A stretch of DNA of 42,501 nt from Planctomycetota bacterium. Lineage in GTDB: Bacteria; Planctomycetota; UBA1135; UBA2386. Below the pieces are notes generated by a model. The model searched no databases, was not told the DNA's origin, and worked only from the letters and a program-made list of their open reading frames with translations. Positions within the stretch are counted from its first letter, which is position 1. Each line of letters begins with the position of its first letter. Shown here piece after piece: positions 25,921 through 34,293 of this stretch. A program made the position numbers and the translations under genes. The stretch covers positions 1 through 42,501 of the forward strand of contig JACRLW010000062.1 in the NCBI GenBank assembly GCA_016235155.1, given 5' to 3'.

Positions 25921-26808
25921 TTAACGCCCGTCGGGCGCGACCGCGGGCGACGCGGACCCGACGACCCGCTGCGCGCCGATCGTGAACCCGAGCCAGGCGA
26001 CGATCCCGGCGAGGACTCCGGCCTGACCGACCACCGCCGCGAGTCCAATGTTGACGCGGACTTCGAGGAGGACGACCGTCGCTTCACCGATCAGGGACGC
26101 GAGTGCGACCCAGACGACGGTCCACGCCGCGACGACGAGCAGGACGCGAATCGGTTGGGTCGCGCAGCGCCACGCCGCGACTCCGGTCGCGACGAGGGCC
26201 GAACGATTGCCGGCCCCCACCGTCCATGCCATCGCCGCCTTCATGACGAACACCAGCACGAGGAAGGCGAAGCCTCGAGCGAGGTCCCAGGCGGAGAGCA
26301 GGTGGATCCAGCGCACGATCAGCGGCCCGATCTCGAACACCACGGCACCCGGTTCACGATCGTGGAGCCAGCGATCGCGCAGCGCGTGGTCGAGAGACTG
26401 CACTCCCCAACCGAGGAGCAACGCGAGCACCGCGAAGACGGCGGCGACCCGCAGGTTCGTCAGGAAGTTGCGGCCGCAGGCGCCCAGGAACTCGCGGAAC
26501 ACCCGTGCGACCGGTGGTCCGGAACCGCCGCGGCAGTAGGCGAGGAAGCCGCCGGTGAAGAAGACGCCGAGCAGAGCGGCGAGCGCGAGCGACGCACCGA
26601 TGCCGACGTCGAGGCTCGCGAGCAGGTCGCCGTCGGCGGGCAGCTTCGTCGGCGACGAGAATCGCGGCGCATCGCGCCCCGCCAATTCGCCGCAGGCGAG
26701 CGCCGAGGGGATCGCGATCGCCGTGATCGCCGCCCAGACCAGCACGAGGACGCGCGGCGCGCGCAACGCGCCCCAGAGTCCCGCCGTGACGTCGAAGAAG
26801 GCCCTCAT
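25921..26808 (-). CDS. Polytopic membrane protein of unknown function
   Basis: About 295 aa with some six hydrophobic segments, e.g. PRVLVLVWAAITAIAIPSAL, ASLALAALLGVFFTGGFLAY, VAAVFAVLALLLGWGV, GFAFLVLVFVMKAAMAWTVG, PIRVLLVVAAWTVVWVALAS and VVGQAGVLAGIVAWLGFTIG. It has no signature that I recognise. It lies 13 bp downstream of the M1-type peptidase gene on the same strand, suggesting co-expression; a transport or accessory role is a guess only. Confidence 0.78.
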   Translation of the reverse strand: MRAFFDVTAGLWGALRAPRVLVLVWAAITAIAIPSALACGELAGRDAPRFSSPTKLPADGDLLASLDVGIGASLALAALLGVFFTGGFLAYCRGGSGPPVARVFREFLGACGRNFLTNLRVAAVFAVLALLLGWGVQSLDHALRDRWLHDREPGAVVFEIGPLIVRWIHLLSAWDLARGFAFLVLVFVMKAAMAWTVGAGNRSALVATGVAAWRCATQPIRVLLVVAAWTVVWVALASLIGEATVVLLEVRVNIGLAAVVGQAGVLAGIVAWLGFTIGAQRVVGSASPAVAPDGR

Positions 26809-26821
26809 CGTGGTCCGGTCG

Positions 26822-29083
26822 TCATCCGACGAAAGCGGCGAAGATCAGGCGCGCCTGTTTCTGCAGGAGCACGCGGAGGGCGACGTAGAACGCGGGACGC
26901 CGATCGATCTCGGCGGTCCAGACGTTGTTGGACAACGCGACGTCGAGGACGTGGACGCCCGCGAGTCCGTCGTCCGCTTCGAACGGTTCGCCGGTGCCCG
27001 GCGTGCATCCCTCCGGCGGATCGACCCAGACTTCGACGAGCCGACCGAGCGGACCGCTTTCGTCGCGGTCACCGAAGCGGAAGATCCACCACAGCGAAGG
27101 GTCGTCGCGGGGAATCGTGCGCCACACGGGTGCGTCGCGGCCCTCGAAGCGGAAGCGCACGCGGACCTCCGCGCGCAGCGTTCCGTTCGCGCGCACGACG
27201 ACCGCACGCTCGCTGCCGCGCCCGTCGGCCGGCGAAACCGAGTGGACCGCGTAGTCGAGCACCGCGCCGGCCTCCGTCGCGCGGGAGAAGAACGCCGCCG
27301 CCTCGTCGCCGCAGTCGCGCGCCAGCGCGGCGGCGAAGTCCTGAGTCGTCGGGTGTCCGAAGCGGGCGCTCGCGTGGAAGCGCCGCAGGAAAGCCCAGAA
27401 GCGATCGCATCCCACCATGCGCTCGAGTTCGCGCAGCAGCGTCGCCGGCCGCGTGTACGCGTTCGCCACGTAGCTCGCGCGCGAGTGCATCCCCCAGCCA
27501 GGCCCGACCATCGCGTCGGGGTTGTCCGCCGCGTTCGACCGCGCGCGATCGAGCCACTCGGGATGCGCGGTTGCCTCGCGGAAGCCGGTGAGCAGCGGTT
27601 GCTCGAAGAGGAACGCGAGCAGCGGGGAGTTCGGGATCCAGGTCCCGTCGAAGCCATGCTCGGCAGCCCAGGTCGCGACCGGCGCCGGCACACAGCGATC
27701 GAACGGCAGGACGCCGTAGACGGCGAACGGGTCCGCGGGGACCGTCGCGACCTGCACGCTCGCGACGTTGAACAGGCCGTAGCTGGTCGTGCGGACCGGA
27801 CGCATCGAACTCCCGTAGGCGAGCGTCTGCGCGCGACTCTCGGCGTAGCTGTTGATCCCCTCGTCGAGCCAGGCTTCGCGGAACTCGTCGTTCGCGGACA
27901 GGCCGTACCAGTACTGGTGCCCGAACTCGTGAACGGTCACGCCCTCGGGCGTGAGCTTGCGCGGGTGCGGCAAGAGCTCGGTCCCGCACGTGATCAGCAT
28001 CGGGTACTCCATCCCGCCGCCGAGTCCGCGCCCGGCGACGTCACTGCCGGGATCGACGAGCGTGAGCACCTCGTAGGGCCAGGGTCCGAAGCGCAGGCCG
28101 TAGAAGGTGAGCGCCGTGCACGCGGCGTCGAAGTGGCGACGGATCTGTTCCTCCGACGCGTGCTCGGGCTGGAGGAGGAGGCGGAGATCGACCGGCCGCA
28201 GGTCGAAGCTCGCCGGATCCGCGCCGAGATAGCGCGCGATCGACGGCGCGAGCCCGGTCGGGTCGTCGACCGCACGGCATCCGGAGAAGACCTCGCGGCG
28301 TTCGACGAAGTCCGGGTCGGCCACCCACGCGAAGTCGTGGACGTCCTCGGCGACGAAGCGGAGCACGCGGCGTCCGAGCGCGGTCTGGTCCCGCACGGGC
28401 TTGCCGCCGGTCGCGCCGACGACGAAGTCCGCGGGGACGTCGATGGTCACGTCCCAGGTGGCGAAGTCGGCGAAGAACTCGGTGTTGGCGTGGAACTGCG
28501 GACAGTTCCAGACCGCCGCGCCATCCTTCTCCTCGAGCACTCCCGGCTTGGGGAACCAGTGCATGGCGAACCAACCGTTGCCCGGCACCCAACCGGCGCG
28601 CCGGTAGGCCTTCGGCGCGCGCGCGGCGAAGACCGTCTCGACGACCAGCGAGGCGCCGCCCGCCACCGAATGCGGCAGCGGCACGCGGATCACGGTGCGA
28701 TCGGCGGTGTTCCCGTCGTCGGGCTGGACGAACTCCGGCGTCAGCAGCGTGCGCGTCGCGCCGTCGACCGACGCGATCTCGGTGACGTCGATGCCGCCGT
28801 ACTCGTCCGCGCGCCACTGGGCGCGGAAGGACTCGTCCGATTCCCGCATGAACGTCGAGTCCGGCCCGCGGAAGGCGTTCCAGTACAGATGGAGGCGCAG
28901 CTCATCGACCGGTCGGGTGGTGACGTTGCGCCACACGATCCGCTGGCGCCCGTGGATGGTCCGCGCCGGAGCGTCGAGCCTCGCCGACATCTCGTAGGCG
29001 AGAACCCGCGGACTCGCGCTCGGAAACTCCTGCGCGATCGGTCCGGCGACGAGAGTGAGGAGGGCGACGAGACGGAGGGTCAC
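26822..29083 (-). CDS. Secreted M1-family (gluzincin) metallopeptidase
   Basis: About 753 aa. I place the start at the GTG at 29083 because the product then begins with a signal peptide (LRLVALLTLVAGPIAQ); further upstream the frame runs under the next gene. The zinc site is complete: HEFGH at 385-389 and Glu408 in LDEG, exactly HExxH-x18-E. The upstream GGGMEYP (355-361) matches the M1 exopeptidase GxMEN region in degenerate form. An N-terminal beta-sandwich domain (about 20-230) and a helical C-terminal region follow the M1 plan. It probably acts as an exported aminopeptidase-like enzyme. Relatives in bacteria are often membrane- or envelope-associated. The gene lies between a Fis-type regulator and a membrane protein on the same strand. 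Confidence 0.9.
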   Translation of the reverse strand: MTLRLVALLTLVAGPIAQEFPSASPRVLAYEMSARLDAPARTIHGRQRIVWRNVTTRPVDELRLHLYWNAFRGPDSTFMRESDESFRAQWRADEYGGIDVTEIASVDGATRTLLTPEFVQPDDGNTADRTVIRVPLPHSVAGGASLVVETVFAARAPKAYRRAGWVPGNGWFAMHWFPKPGVLEEKDGAAVWNCPQFHANTEFFADFATWDVTIDVPADFVVGATGGKPVRDQTALGRRVLRFVAEDVHDFAWVADPDFVERREVFSGCRAVDDPTGLAPSIARYLGADPASFDLRPVDLRLLLQPEHASEEQIRRHFDAACTALTFYGLRFGPWPYEVLTLVDPGSDVAGRGLGGGMEYPMLITCGTELLPHPRKLTPEGVTVHEFGHQYWYGLSANDEFREAWLDEGINSYAESRAQTLAYGSSMRPVRTTSYGLFNVASVQVATVPADPFAVYGVLPFDRCVPAPVATWAAEHGFDGTWIPNSPLLAFLFEQPLLTGFREATAHPEWLDRARSNAADNPDAMVGPGWGMHSRASYVANAYTRPATLLRELERMVGCDRFWAFLRRFHASARFGHPTTQDFAAALARDCGDEAAAFFSRATEAGAVLDYAVHSVSPADGRGSERAVVVRANGTLRAEVRVRFRFEGRDAPVWRTIPRDDPSLWWIFRFGDRDESGPLGRLVEVWVDPPEGCTPGTGEPFEADDGLAGVHVLDVALSNNVWTAEIDRRPAFYVALRVLLQKQARLIFAAFVG

Positions 29084-29174
29084 GGGATCGAGTGGTGCGC
29101 GCGCGAACCGCTCATCACGGCGTTCCGGCCGGGAGAGTCTACGTCGGCCGGCGTTCTCGCGAGACCTGACGTGA

Positions 29175-29600
29175 TCAGGCGCGCGGCGGCGACGCGCCCG
29201 CGGCGTGCACTTCGGCGCGACGGCGGGCGACCTGCGCCGAGGAGCCGTAGGCCTTGAGCCGGTTGTAGAGCGTCTTGGTGTCGATCCCGAGGAGCTTGGC
29301 GGCGCGGGTCTTGTTGCCGCCCGTCGACGCCAGCACGCGCATGATGTGGCGCTTCTCGATCTCGACCAGCGGCGTCCGCAGGAGATCACCCTCGAGGTCG
29401 GGTTCGGATCCGAGGCGCTTCAGCGTGTTCGAGTCCTCGACCAGCACGAGGTCGTAGGCGCTTCCTTCGATGCGACCGCGCAGTTCGTCCACGGTCTCGC
29501 AGGTCGTGGTCATGCAACCCCAGTCGTTCGTGCGCGCCGACAGCGCGGAAGCTTTGGGGTCGCGGGGAGAGAACATGAGGAGACGCTTGCCGATCGACAT
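29175..29600 (-). CDS. Fis-type DNA-binding protein with a truncated receiver-like N-terminus
   Basis: About 141 aa. The C-terminal part (about 77-118: LVEIEKRHIMRVLASTGGNKTRAAKLLGID, then TKTLYNRLKAYG) is the Fis/NtrC DNA-binding domain with its helix-turn-helix. The N-terminal about 60 residues (KRLLMFSP, CETVDELRGRIEGSAYDLVLVEDS) read like the first half of a CheY receiver: strand, helix, strand, helix, strand. At the phosphoacceptor position stands Glu55 followed by Asp56, and the second half of the receiver is absent. No AAA+ sigma-54 activator domain is present. It lies 91 bp before the peptidase gene and may regulate it. There is no clear ribosome site at the ATG. Confidence 0.8.
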   Translation of the reverse strand: MSIGKRLLMFSPRDPKASALSARTNDWGCMTTTCETVDELRGRIEGSAYDLVLVEDSNTLKRLGSEPDLEGDLLRTPLVEIEKRHIMRVLASTGGNKTRAAKLLGIDTKTLYNRLKAYGSSAQVARRRAEVHAAGASPPRA

Positions 29601-29758
29601 CGGGGTGCTCGGGCTGGCGGTCGAGGGCGACGGGGGCGGATCGCCGGTTCGCGCGGGAGAGCTCGGAGGGGTCCTGGCTGCTCGGTCCGCGGGCTACGAA
29701 CGAGACGATTGCCGATCGGGAATTAGTCGGAAAATCTTCCGGCGCACGATCCCGCCGG
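29601..29758. promoter_or_regulatory. Intergenic region with an AT-richer patch and small inverted repeat
   Basis: This 158-bp gap is mostly GC-rich, but around 29720-29740 it contains AATTAGTCGGAAAATCTTCC, an AT-rich patch by the standard of this window, with CGGAA/TTCCG as a 5-bp inverted repeat. It may terminate the lipoprotein transcript or hold the promoter of the Fis-type gene (both minus strand). No consensus -35/-10 pair was found. Confidence 0.25.
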
Positions 29759-30646
29759 TCACCGCGACGACACGGAGAGCCAGCCGACTCGCAGGGCCGC
29801 GCGCACCTTGGCCCCGCCCCCGCCGACCGCTCCGCGACATCGGTGTCCCTCGCCCTCCGCCTCGATCGGCAGCCCGAAGGCGGTCCGGATCCCGACCTTC
29901 CCGCGCGCGCTCTCGCTCACTTCGGCATCCAGCTCGAACGCGGCGCCGGCCGGCAGCTCGAGTTGGAGCGACGGACTGTTCGTCCAGAGATCGATGCCTC
30001 CCGATCCGATCGCTTCGACGCAGGCGAAGATCGAACCGCCCGTCAGGGTCGGTCGAAGCGGATCGCCGCAGCGCGCCCGGAGTCCACCGCGGTGGCCGAC
30101 CGCGAACAGCTTGCCGTCGATCGTCGCGACGTCGGCATCCGCATGGACGTCCCGCAGCGCGAGTTCACCCCGTTCGGTCCTCAGCCGCACCGGCGCCTTG
30201 CGGTAGCGGACTTCGAGATCGCCGCGTCTGGTCTCGACGTCGATCGCCACGTCCTCCGGCAGCGAGAGATAGGTGCGGAACACGATCGCGCTCCGCTCGG
30301 CGTCGACCCCGGCGGGGAGGGCGGGAGCAGCCAACTGGAACACCCCCGGGTCCTGGGTCGGGGTCAGGCGCGGTTCGAAGGCGACGTGGAGGAGCTGCTC
30401 GAAGTCGTCCGGGTCCGCCGCGCTGCGCCGCAAACGCCCGTCGATCCGGAGCGTCCGCTCGCCGGCGTGGATCCCGACCGTGACGTCCCCCAGCCCCAGC
30501 CTGACGCGCAGCCCGGTCAGCCCGTCGGGCAGCGGCAGCTCGGTCTTCACGTCCTCGTCCGTCGAGTCCGCACCGCAACCCGCGAGCAGGGCCAGGATCG
30601 CGACAGCGACCGGGCGGCTGCGAACCGGAGCGACTGCGAGGATCAT
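29759..30646 (-). CDS. Lipoprotein with DUF4097-like beta-strand repeats
   Basis: About 295 aa. The start at 30646 gives a lipoprotein signal (RPVAVAILALLAGCGADS) with the lipobox LLAGC. The mature part is rich in short beta strands with Gly/Asp turns: VETRRGDLEVRYRKAPVRLR, TERGELALRDV, DADVATIDGKLFAVGHRGGLR, GGSIFACVEAIGSGGIDLWT, PAGAAFELDAEVSESARGKVG. This is the pattern of DUF4097 putative adhesin proteins, which often sit beside sigma/anti-sigma genes. It is divergent from the Cys-rich protein-sigma-anti-sigma run, with 173 bp between. A role as an envelope-attached partner of that regulatory unit is inferred. Confidence 0.75.
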   Translation of the reverse strand: MILAVAPVRSRPVAVAILALLAGCGADSTDEDVKTELPLPDGLTGLRVRLGLGDVTVGIHAGERTLRIDGRLRRSAADPDDFEQLLHVAFEPRLTPTQDPGVFQLAAPALPAGVDAERSAIVFRTYLSLPEDVAIDVETRRGDLEVRYRKAPVRLRTERGELALRDVHADADVATIDGKLFAVGHRGGLRARCGDPLRPTLTGGSIFACVEAIGSGGIDLWTNSPSLQLELPAGAAFELDAEVSESARGKVGIRTAFGLPIEAEGEGHRCRGAVGGGGAKVRAALRVGWLSVSSR

Positions 30647-30710
30647 CCTGCCGATGCTAGCCACGGTTCGGGCCGGTCGCGCCGTCCCGGACCCGGCACA
30701 GTCTCCCGCT

Positions 30711-30739
30711 CCCCCGCCGGAGTTCGCCTCGGGCGGGGG
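30711..30739. other. Stem-loop in the divergent region before the Cys-rich protein gene
   Basis: CCCCCGCC (30711-30718) and GGCGGGGG (30732-30739) form a perfect 8-bp stem with a 13-base loop, about 80 bp before the ATG at 30820. It could be a leader structure or operator. No promoter consensus is visible in this gap. Confidence 0.35.
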
Positions 30740-30819
30740 CGTTGGACGACCTCCGACCCGGCCGAAGCGGCAGGGCGCCGCACTCGCTCGAGTCCCCACG
30801 AACCACGAGGAACGAAACC

Positions 30820-31755
30820 ATGAAGTCCATGCTGCCTCTCGCCATCGGCCTGTGTCTCGCCGCCGCATCCCCCTTCGCCCGGGCCCAAGAGCAGTCGGGG
30901 ATCGACCCGAAGCTCAGCGCCGAGATCCGGAAGATCGTGCGCGAGGAACTCCACCGCGCGATGAGCGGGCTGCACCAGGCGCCGGCGGCGGAGGCGAAGA
31001 AGGCGACCGCCGGGAGGATCGTCATGAGGACGGAACCTGAGACGAAGGTCGTCGAGGTGTCGCCGCACGTCACGATCCAGCGGGTCGAGGGCAAGGCGAT
31101 GACCAGCGAGGCCGGCGAAGCGCACGGCGTGGTCGTATTCGAGTCGCAGGACGAGGACGAAGCGGGCGAGCAGGCGAAGCCGCGCGTGTTCCGACTCCAG
31201 GGCGGGCAACTGCTCGAGGGCAAGGGCCAGAAGGGCGGCACGATGGTCCTGCGCCGCATGGCTGATGACGACGACGATGAGGGCGTCGGGGAGGAGCATG
31301 CCGAGAAGGCGCACGCCGAGAAGCAGGAGCAGAAGAAGGTCGAGGTCTTCCATCACGGCGCGCACGGCCCGGTGCGCGTGGAGGTCCGGCGGATCCACGC
31401 CGATGGCGATCACGATGTCGACGTCGACCTGGACATCGACGCTGGTGAGTTGATGAAGGGCCTGAAGATCGACATGCCGAAGATCGACATGGCCGAACTG
31501 CACGGCAAGATCCTGAAGGCGATCCACGGCCAACACCTCGCGCCGAAGGCGATCGTGGTCCGCAAGGCGAGCATCGCGGCCAAGGACGCCGAGGATTGCT
31601 GCGAAGCGTGCTGCGAAGCGTGCAAGTCAGCCAGCTGCTGCGACGACGACGATGCGCCGCACGCCAAGGCCGAGGGACAGAAGGCCGAGGGACAGAAGAG
31701 CAAGGGCGAGAAGACCAAGGGCGAGAAGGCCAAGAGCAAGGCGAAGATCATGTGA
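30820..31755 (+). CDS. Exported Cys/His/Asp-rich protein of unknown function
   Basis: About 311 aa. The start follows GAGGAA; the signal peptide is MLPLAIGLCLAAASPFARAQ. The middle has acidic runs (MADDDDDEGVGEEH), a His-containing stretch (VEVFHHGAHGPVRVEVRRIH, then DGDHDVDVDLDID), and near residues 259-274 a seven-Cys cluster, DCCEACCEACKSASCC, followed by DDDD. The C-terminus is a repeated Lys/Glu/Gly tail (AEGQKAEGQKSKGEKTKGEK). No known domain is visible. The ligand-rich composition suggests metal binding outside the cytoplasm. It is the first gene before an ECF sigma factor and an anti-sigma-like protein, so it may sense a metal or redox signal; that is inference. Confidence 0.72.
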   Translation: MKSMLPLAIGLCLAAASPFARAQEQSGIDPKLSAEIRKIVREELHRAMSGLHQAPAAEAKKATAGRIVMRTEPETKVVEVSPHVTIQRVEGKAMTSEAGEAHGVVVFESQDEDEAGEQAKPRVFRLQGGQLLEGKGQKGGTMVLRRMADDDDDEGVGEEHAEKAHAEKQEQKKVEVFHHGAHGPVRVEVRRIHADGDHDVDVDLDIDAGELMKGLKIDMPKIDMAELHGKILKAIHGQHLAPKAIVVRKASIAAKDAEDCCEACCEACKSASCCDDDDAPHAKAEGQKAEGQKSKGEKTKGEKAKSKAKIM

Positions 31756-31760
31756 GAACC

Positions 31761-31781
31761 GGCGGGACCGAGGGTCCCGCC
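31761..31781 (+). terminator. Perfect 9-bp hairpin between the Cys-rich gene and the sigma factor gene
   Basis: GGCGGGACC (31761-31769), loop GAG, GGTCCCGCC (31773-31781). It begins five bases after the stop codon. No T-run follows, so it may attenuate or stabilise rather than fully terminate; the sigma gene starts 24 bp further on. Confidence 0.5.
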
Positions 31782-31805
31782 CCTCGATCGAAAGCGTCCA
31801 CTCCG

Positions 31806-32363
31806 ATGCAATCCCGAGCCGTGACAGCACCCGACCCGCTCGCACTCGTCGCGTTCAATCGCGCCGTGGGCGAGCACGCGGACGGTCTGAAGACTTTCGC
31901 GACCCGCATGCTCGGTGACTCGCTCGCGGCCGAGGACGTCTCGCAGGACGCCTTTCTCGCTCTCTACCGCCACCTCGAGCAGATCCCGCCGTCGGCGTTC
32001 CGGCCGTGGCTCTACCGCGTCGCGCGCAACCTCTGCCTCGACCAACTCCGGCGGCGGCGTTTCAAGCTCCGCCTGTTCCGCGACATCGAGCGTGACGACG
32101 ACAACCCGCTCGTCCCGGTCGACACGAGCGGCGGGCGACCGGACGAGATCGCCGAGGCGCGCGAGTCGCAGGCCCAGATCGAGGCGGCGATCGAGAAGAT
32201 CCCGCCGCGCTTCCGCGAGGTCTTCCTCCTCTGCGAACTTCAGGGTCTCAGCTACGAGGACGCGTCGGGCATCCTCGGCTGCCCGGTGAAGACGATCTCC
32301 ACGCGGCTCTTCCGCGCTCGACAGCGATTCCGCGCCGCACTGGGTGACGAGATCAAGGTCTGA
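31806..32363 (+). CDS. ECF RNA polymerase sigma factor
   Basis: About 185 aa. Region 2 is clear: ATRMLGDSLAAEDVSQDAFL, LYRHLEQIPPSAFRPWLYRV, ARNLCLDQLRRRRFK. Region 4 is clear: IEKIPPRFREVFLLCELQGL, then SYEDASGILGCPVKTISTRL with the helix-turn-helix, ending in FRARQRFRAAL. The start ATG at 31806 lies after the hairpin at 31761; no strong ribosome site is present. The next gene, an anti-sigma-like protein, begins 5 bp after its stop, the usual sigma/anti-sigma arrangement. Confidence 0.92.
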   Translation: MQSRAVTAPDPLALVAFNRAVGEHADGLKTFATRMLGDSLAAEDVSQDAFLALYRHLEQIPPSAFRPWLYRVARNLCLDQLRRRRFKLRLFRDIERDDDNPLVPVDTSGGRPDEIAEARESQAQIEAAIEKIPPRFREVFLLCELQGLSYEDASGILGCPVKTISTRLFRARQRFRAALGDEIKV

Positions 32364-32368
32364 CACCA

Positions 32369-33508
32369 ATGGATCGCAAGCGTCTCGAACAAGAGTTGTC
32401 GCTCCACGTCGACGGGCGACTGCCGAGCGGTCGGCGCGAGCAGTTGCTCGACCAGCTCGACGACGACCAAGGCGCCGCGCGTCTGCTCGAAGAGATGGAG
32501 CGCGCGCAGGAGCTCGCCCGCAGCCTGCCCCCGTCGCACGTCGGCTCGGGTTTCACCGAGGGTCTCTGGCAGCGCATCCGCTCCGGTGAAGGCACGCCCG
32601 ATGCCGTCTTCCGCGAGCCGCTGCCGTGGATGGTGAAGGCTCACTACGTCGCGCTCGGCGCAGCCGCGGCCGCTGCGCTGCTCGTCGCCGCCGGCTTCGT
32701 CGTCGACGCCTGGCGCGGGGCACCGTCGCGGTCCGACGCGGATCCCGGCCCGATCGCCGTGCGTTCCGATCCGGCGCCCGCCCCGATCGGACCGCGCGGA
32801 GCCGATGCGGCCGTCGCGAACGTCGAGAGCGACGTCGCGGGTTCCCCCCCGGGCCTCTACCCGATCTCCGCCTTCTCCGTGGCCCAAGCCGGTCAGGACG
32901 AGTGCCTGCTCGCGGTCCAGGACCTGAAGAGCCGTGCGCTGCGCGCCGTGAAGCGTCTCGATCAGCAAGAAGTGCGCGAGGTCGTCACCGAACTCGAACC
33001 GGTCGTCGATCGCGCGCGCGGATCCACGCGCGTCATCCGTTGGTTGCAGGACGAGCGCATGATCGAGTTGCCGTCCGACTTCGACGTCGCACTCAAGTTG
33101 ACCGAGGGGATCCTGGGCCGCATCCAGCGCGCGCACCAGGAGAACGACTCGGTCCAGTTCCGCGTCGCCGTCGACGACATCCAGCGACTCGACGTCGAGC
33201 CGTTGCACCGCGACTTCGGCGTGATCTGCTGCCGTGACGCGAACGAGTTCCTCACCCGCTTCCAGCAGGAGTTCGTCCGTGACCCGGGCATCGGCCGCAC
33301 CTTCCAGGTGCGCATCGTCACCGGCTCCCCGATGCACGGGCCGTTCGCGCCGCTCGGCGAGTTGCTCGAGATGCACTCCATCCCGCGTTGGATCGAGCTC
33401 GGCCCGCAGGGGTCGCTGCGCATCCAGGCGATGACGATCGACGAGAACGGCGTCCGGCGCTTGCACCGGCTGCACGCCGACGGCGACCAGGCTCCCGCGA
33501 AACGCTGA
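32369..33508 (+). CDS. One-TM anti-sigma-like membrane protein
   Basis: About 379 aa. The N-terminal cytoplasmic part (MDRKRLEQELSLHVDGRLPS, about 1-60) resembles the start of zf-HC2-type anti-sigma factors (Leu-rich, SLHVDGRL) but has no Cys/His zinc motif beyond a single His. A transmembrane helix is at about 93-114 (YVALGAAAAAALLVAAGFVV). A long extracytoplasmic region has a Pro/Ala linker and then a helical domain of about 240 residues (ECLLAVQDLKSRALRAVKRL, DFGVICCRDANEFLTRFQQE) that I do not recognise. The position directly after the ECF sigma gene supports an anti-sigma role in which the outer domain senses the signal. Confidence 0.8.
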   Translation: MDRKRLEQELSLHVDGRLPSGRREQLLDQLDDDQGAARLLEEMERAQELARSLPPSHVGSGFTEGLWQRIRSGEGTPDAVFREPLPWMVKAHYVALGAAAAAALLVAAGFVVDAWRGAPSRSDADPGPIAVRSDPAPAPIGPRGADAAVANVESDVAGSPPGLYPISAFSVAQAGQDECLLAVQDLKSRALRAVKRLDQQEVREVVTELEPVVDRARGSTRVIRWLQDERMIELPSDFDVALKLTEGILGRIQRAHQENDSVQFRVAVDDIQRLDVEPLHRDFGVICCRDANEFLTRFQQEFVRDPGIGRTFQVRIVTGSPMHGPFAPLGELLEMHSIPRWIELGPQGSLRIQAMTIDENGVRRLHRLHADGDQAPAKR

Positions 33509-33523
33509 CGCCTCGGCGTCAGC
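33504..33523. terminator. Bidirectional hairpin containing both stop codons of a convergent pair
   Basis: GCTGACGC (33504-33511), loop CTCG, GCGTCAGC (33516-33523). The plus-strand TGA (33506-33508) and the minus-strand stop (33519-33521) lie in opposite arms of the stem. Confidence 0.5.
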
Positions 33524-34241
33524 GCCGGCGTCCGTCGACCTCGATGCGGATGCGTCGGGACGAGCGCAGCGCGTGGGGCATTGCGAGCGCGGCGCCGACG
33601 ACGAATCCTCCGGCGTGCGCCCACCACGCGACCCCGCCGGCATGCGGCGGCGCGAGCATTCCCTGGAGCAGCTGGATCAGGAACCAGATGCCGAGGAACG
33701 CGAAGGCCGGCCAGACCGTCGTGAAGAAGATCCAGCCGATCGGCACGAGCGTCAGGATGCGCGCGTGCGGGAAGAGCACCACGTAGGCGCCGAGCACGCC
33801 GCTCACGGCGCCCGACGCGCCGATCATCGGTTGACCGAAGGCCGGATCGGCGAGGATCTGCGCCAGCAACGCGGCAAAGCCGGACGCGAAGTAGAGGACG
33901 AGGTAGCGGGCGCGACCGAGCCGGTCCTCGACGTTGTCGCCGAAGACCCAGACGAACCACATGTTGCCGAGGAGGTGGAGGAAGCCCCCGTGCAACCACA
34001 TGTGGGAGACGGCGCGCACGATGCGACGATCGTCGTCGGGCACCGGTTGGATCCAACGATGGCCGTCGCTGAGGCTCGCGGGATCGGCGCCGGAGAAGTG
34101 ATAGGCGACAGCGCCGAACTCCTGCGCGGCGACCGACAGGTCCGACGACGTCGCGAGGAAGATCAACGCGTTGATCGCGATGATCCCGACCGACAGCACC
34201 GGGAAGCGCTGCGTGGGGTTGATGTCGCGGAGCGGGATCAT
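33519..34241 (-). CDS. Rhomboid family intramembrane serine protease
   Basis: About 240 aa with some six membrane helices. The catalytic dyad is visible: Ser143 in MIGASGAVSGVLG and His209 in WWAHAGGFVVG. Asn93 in HLLGNMWFVWVFGDNVE is in the position of the oxyanion helper, and the L1 loop element WLHGGFLHL precedes it. The ATG at 34241 begins MIPLRDINPTQRFPVLS, the usual start. It cleaves transmembrane segments of other proteins; the substrate is unknown. It lies 52 bp after the LamG-hydrolase gene on the same strand. Confidence 0.94.
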   Translation of the reverse strand: MIPLRDINPTQRFPVLSVGIIAINALIFLATSSDLSVAAQEFGAVAYHFSGADPASLSDGHRWIQPVPDDDRRIVRAVSHMWLHGGFLHLLGNMWFVWVFGDNVEDRLGRARYLVLYFASGFAALLAQILADPAFGQPMIGASGAVSGVLGAYVVLFPHARILTLVPIGWIFFTTVWPAFAFLGIWFLIQLLQGMLAPPHAGGVAWWAHAGGFVVGAALAMPHALRSSRRIRIEVDGRRR

Positions 34242-34293
34242 CCGGCGGCGCGGATCGTGGCGGTGGAGCGCGAGGCTGGCAACCGCGCGCCGA

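Noticed and set aside
26555..29257. 900-codon open frame on the plus strand
   Set aside because: Antisense of the M1-type peptidase, whose zinc site is complete on the other strand.
29084..29389. Upstream extension of the M1-type peptidase to 29389
   Set aside because: The extra part is Arg/Ser-rich and overlaps the Fis-type regulator; a signal peptide starts at the GTG at 29083.
31660..31750. Repeat array encoding the Lys/Glu/Gly tail as a mobile or regulatory repeat
   Set aside because: It is in frame within the Cys-rich protein and simply encodes a low-complexity C-terminus.
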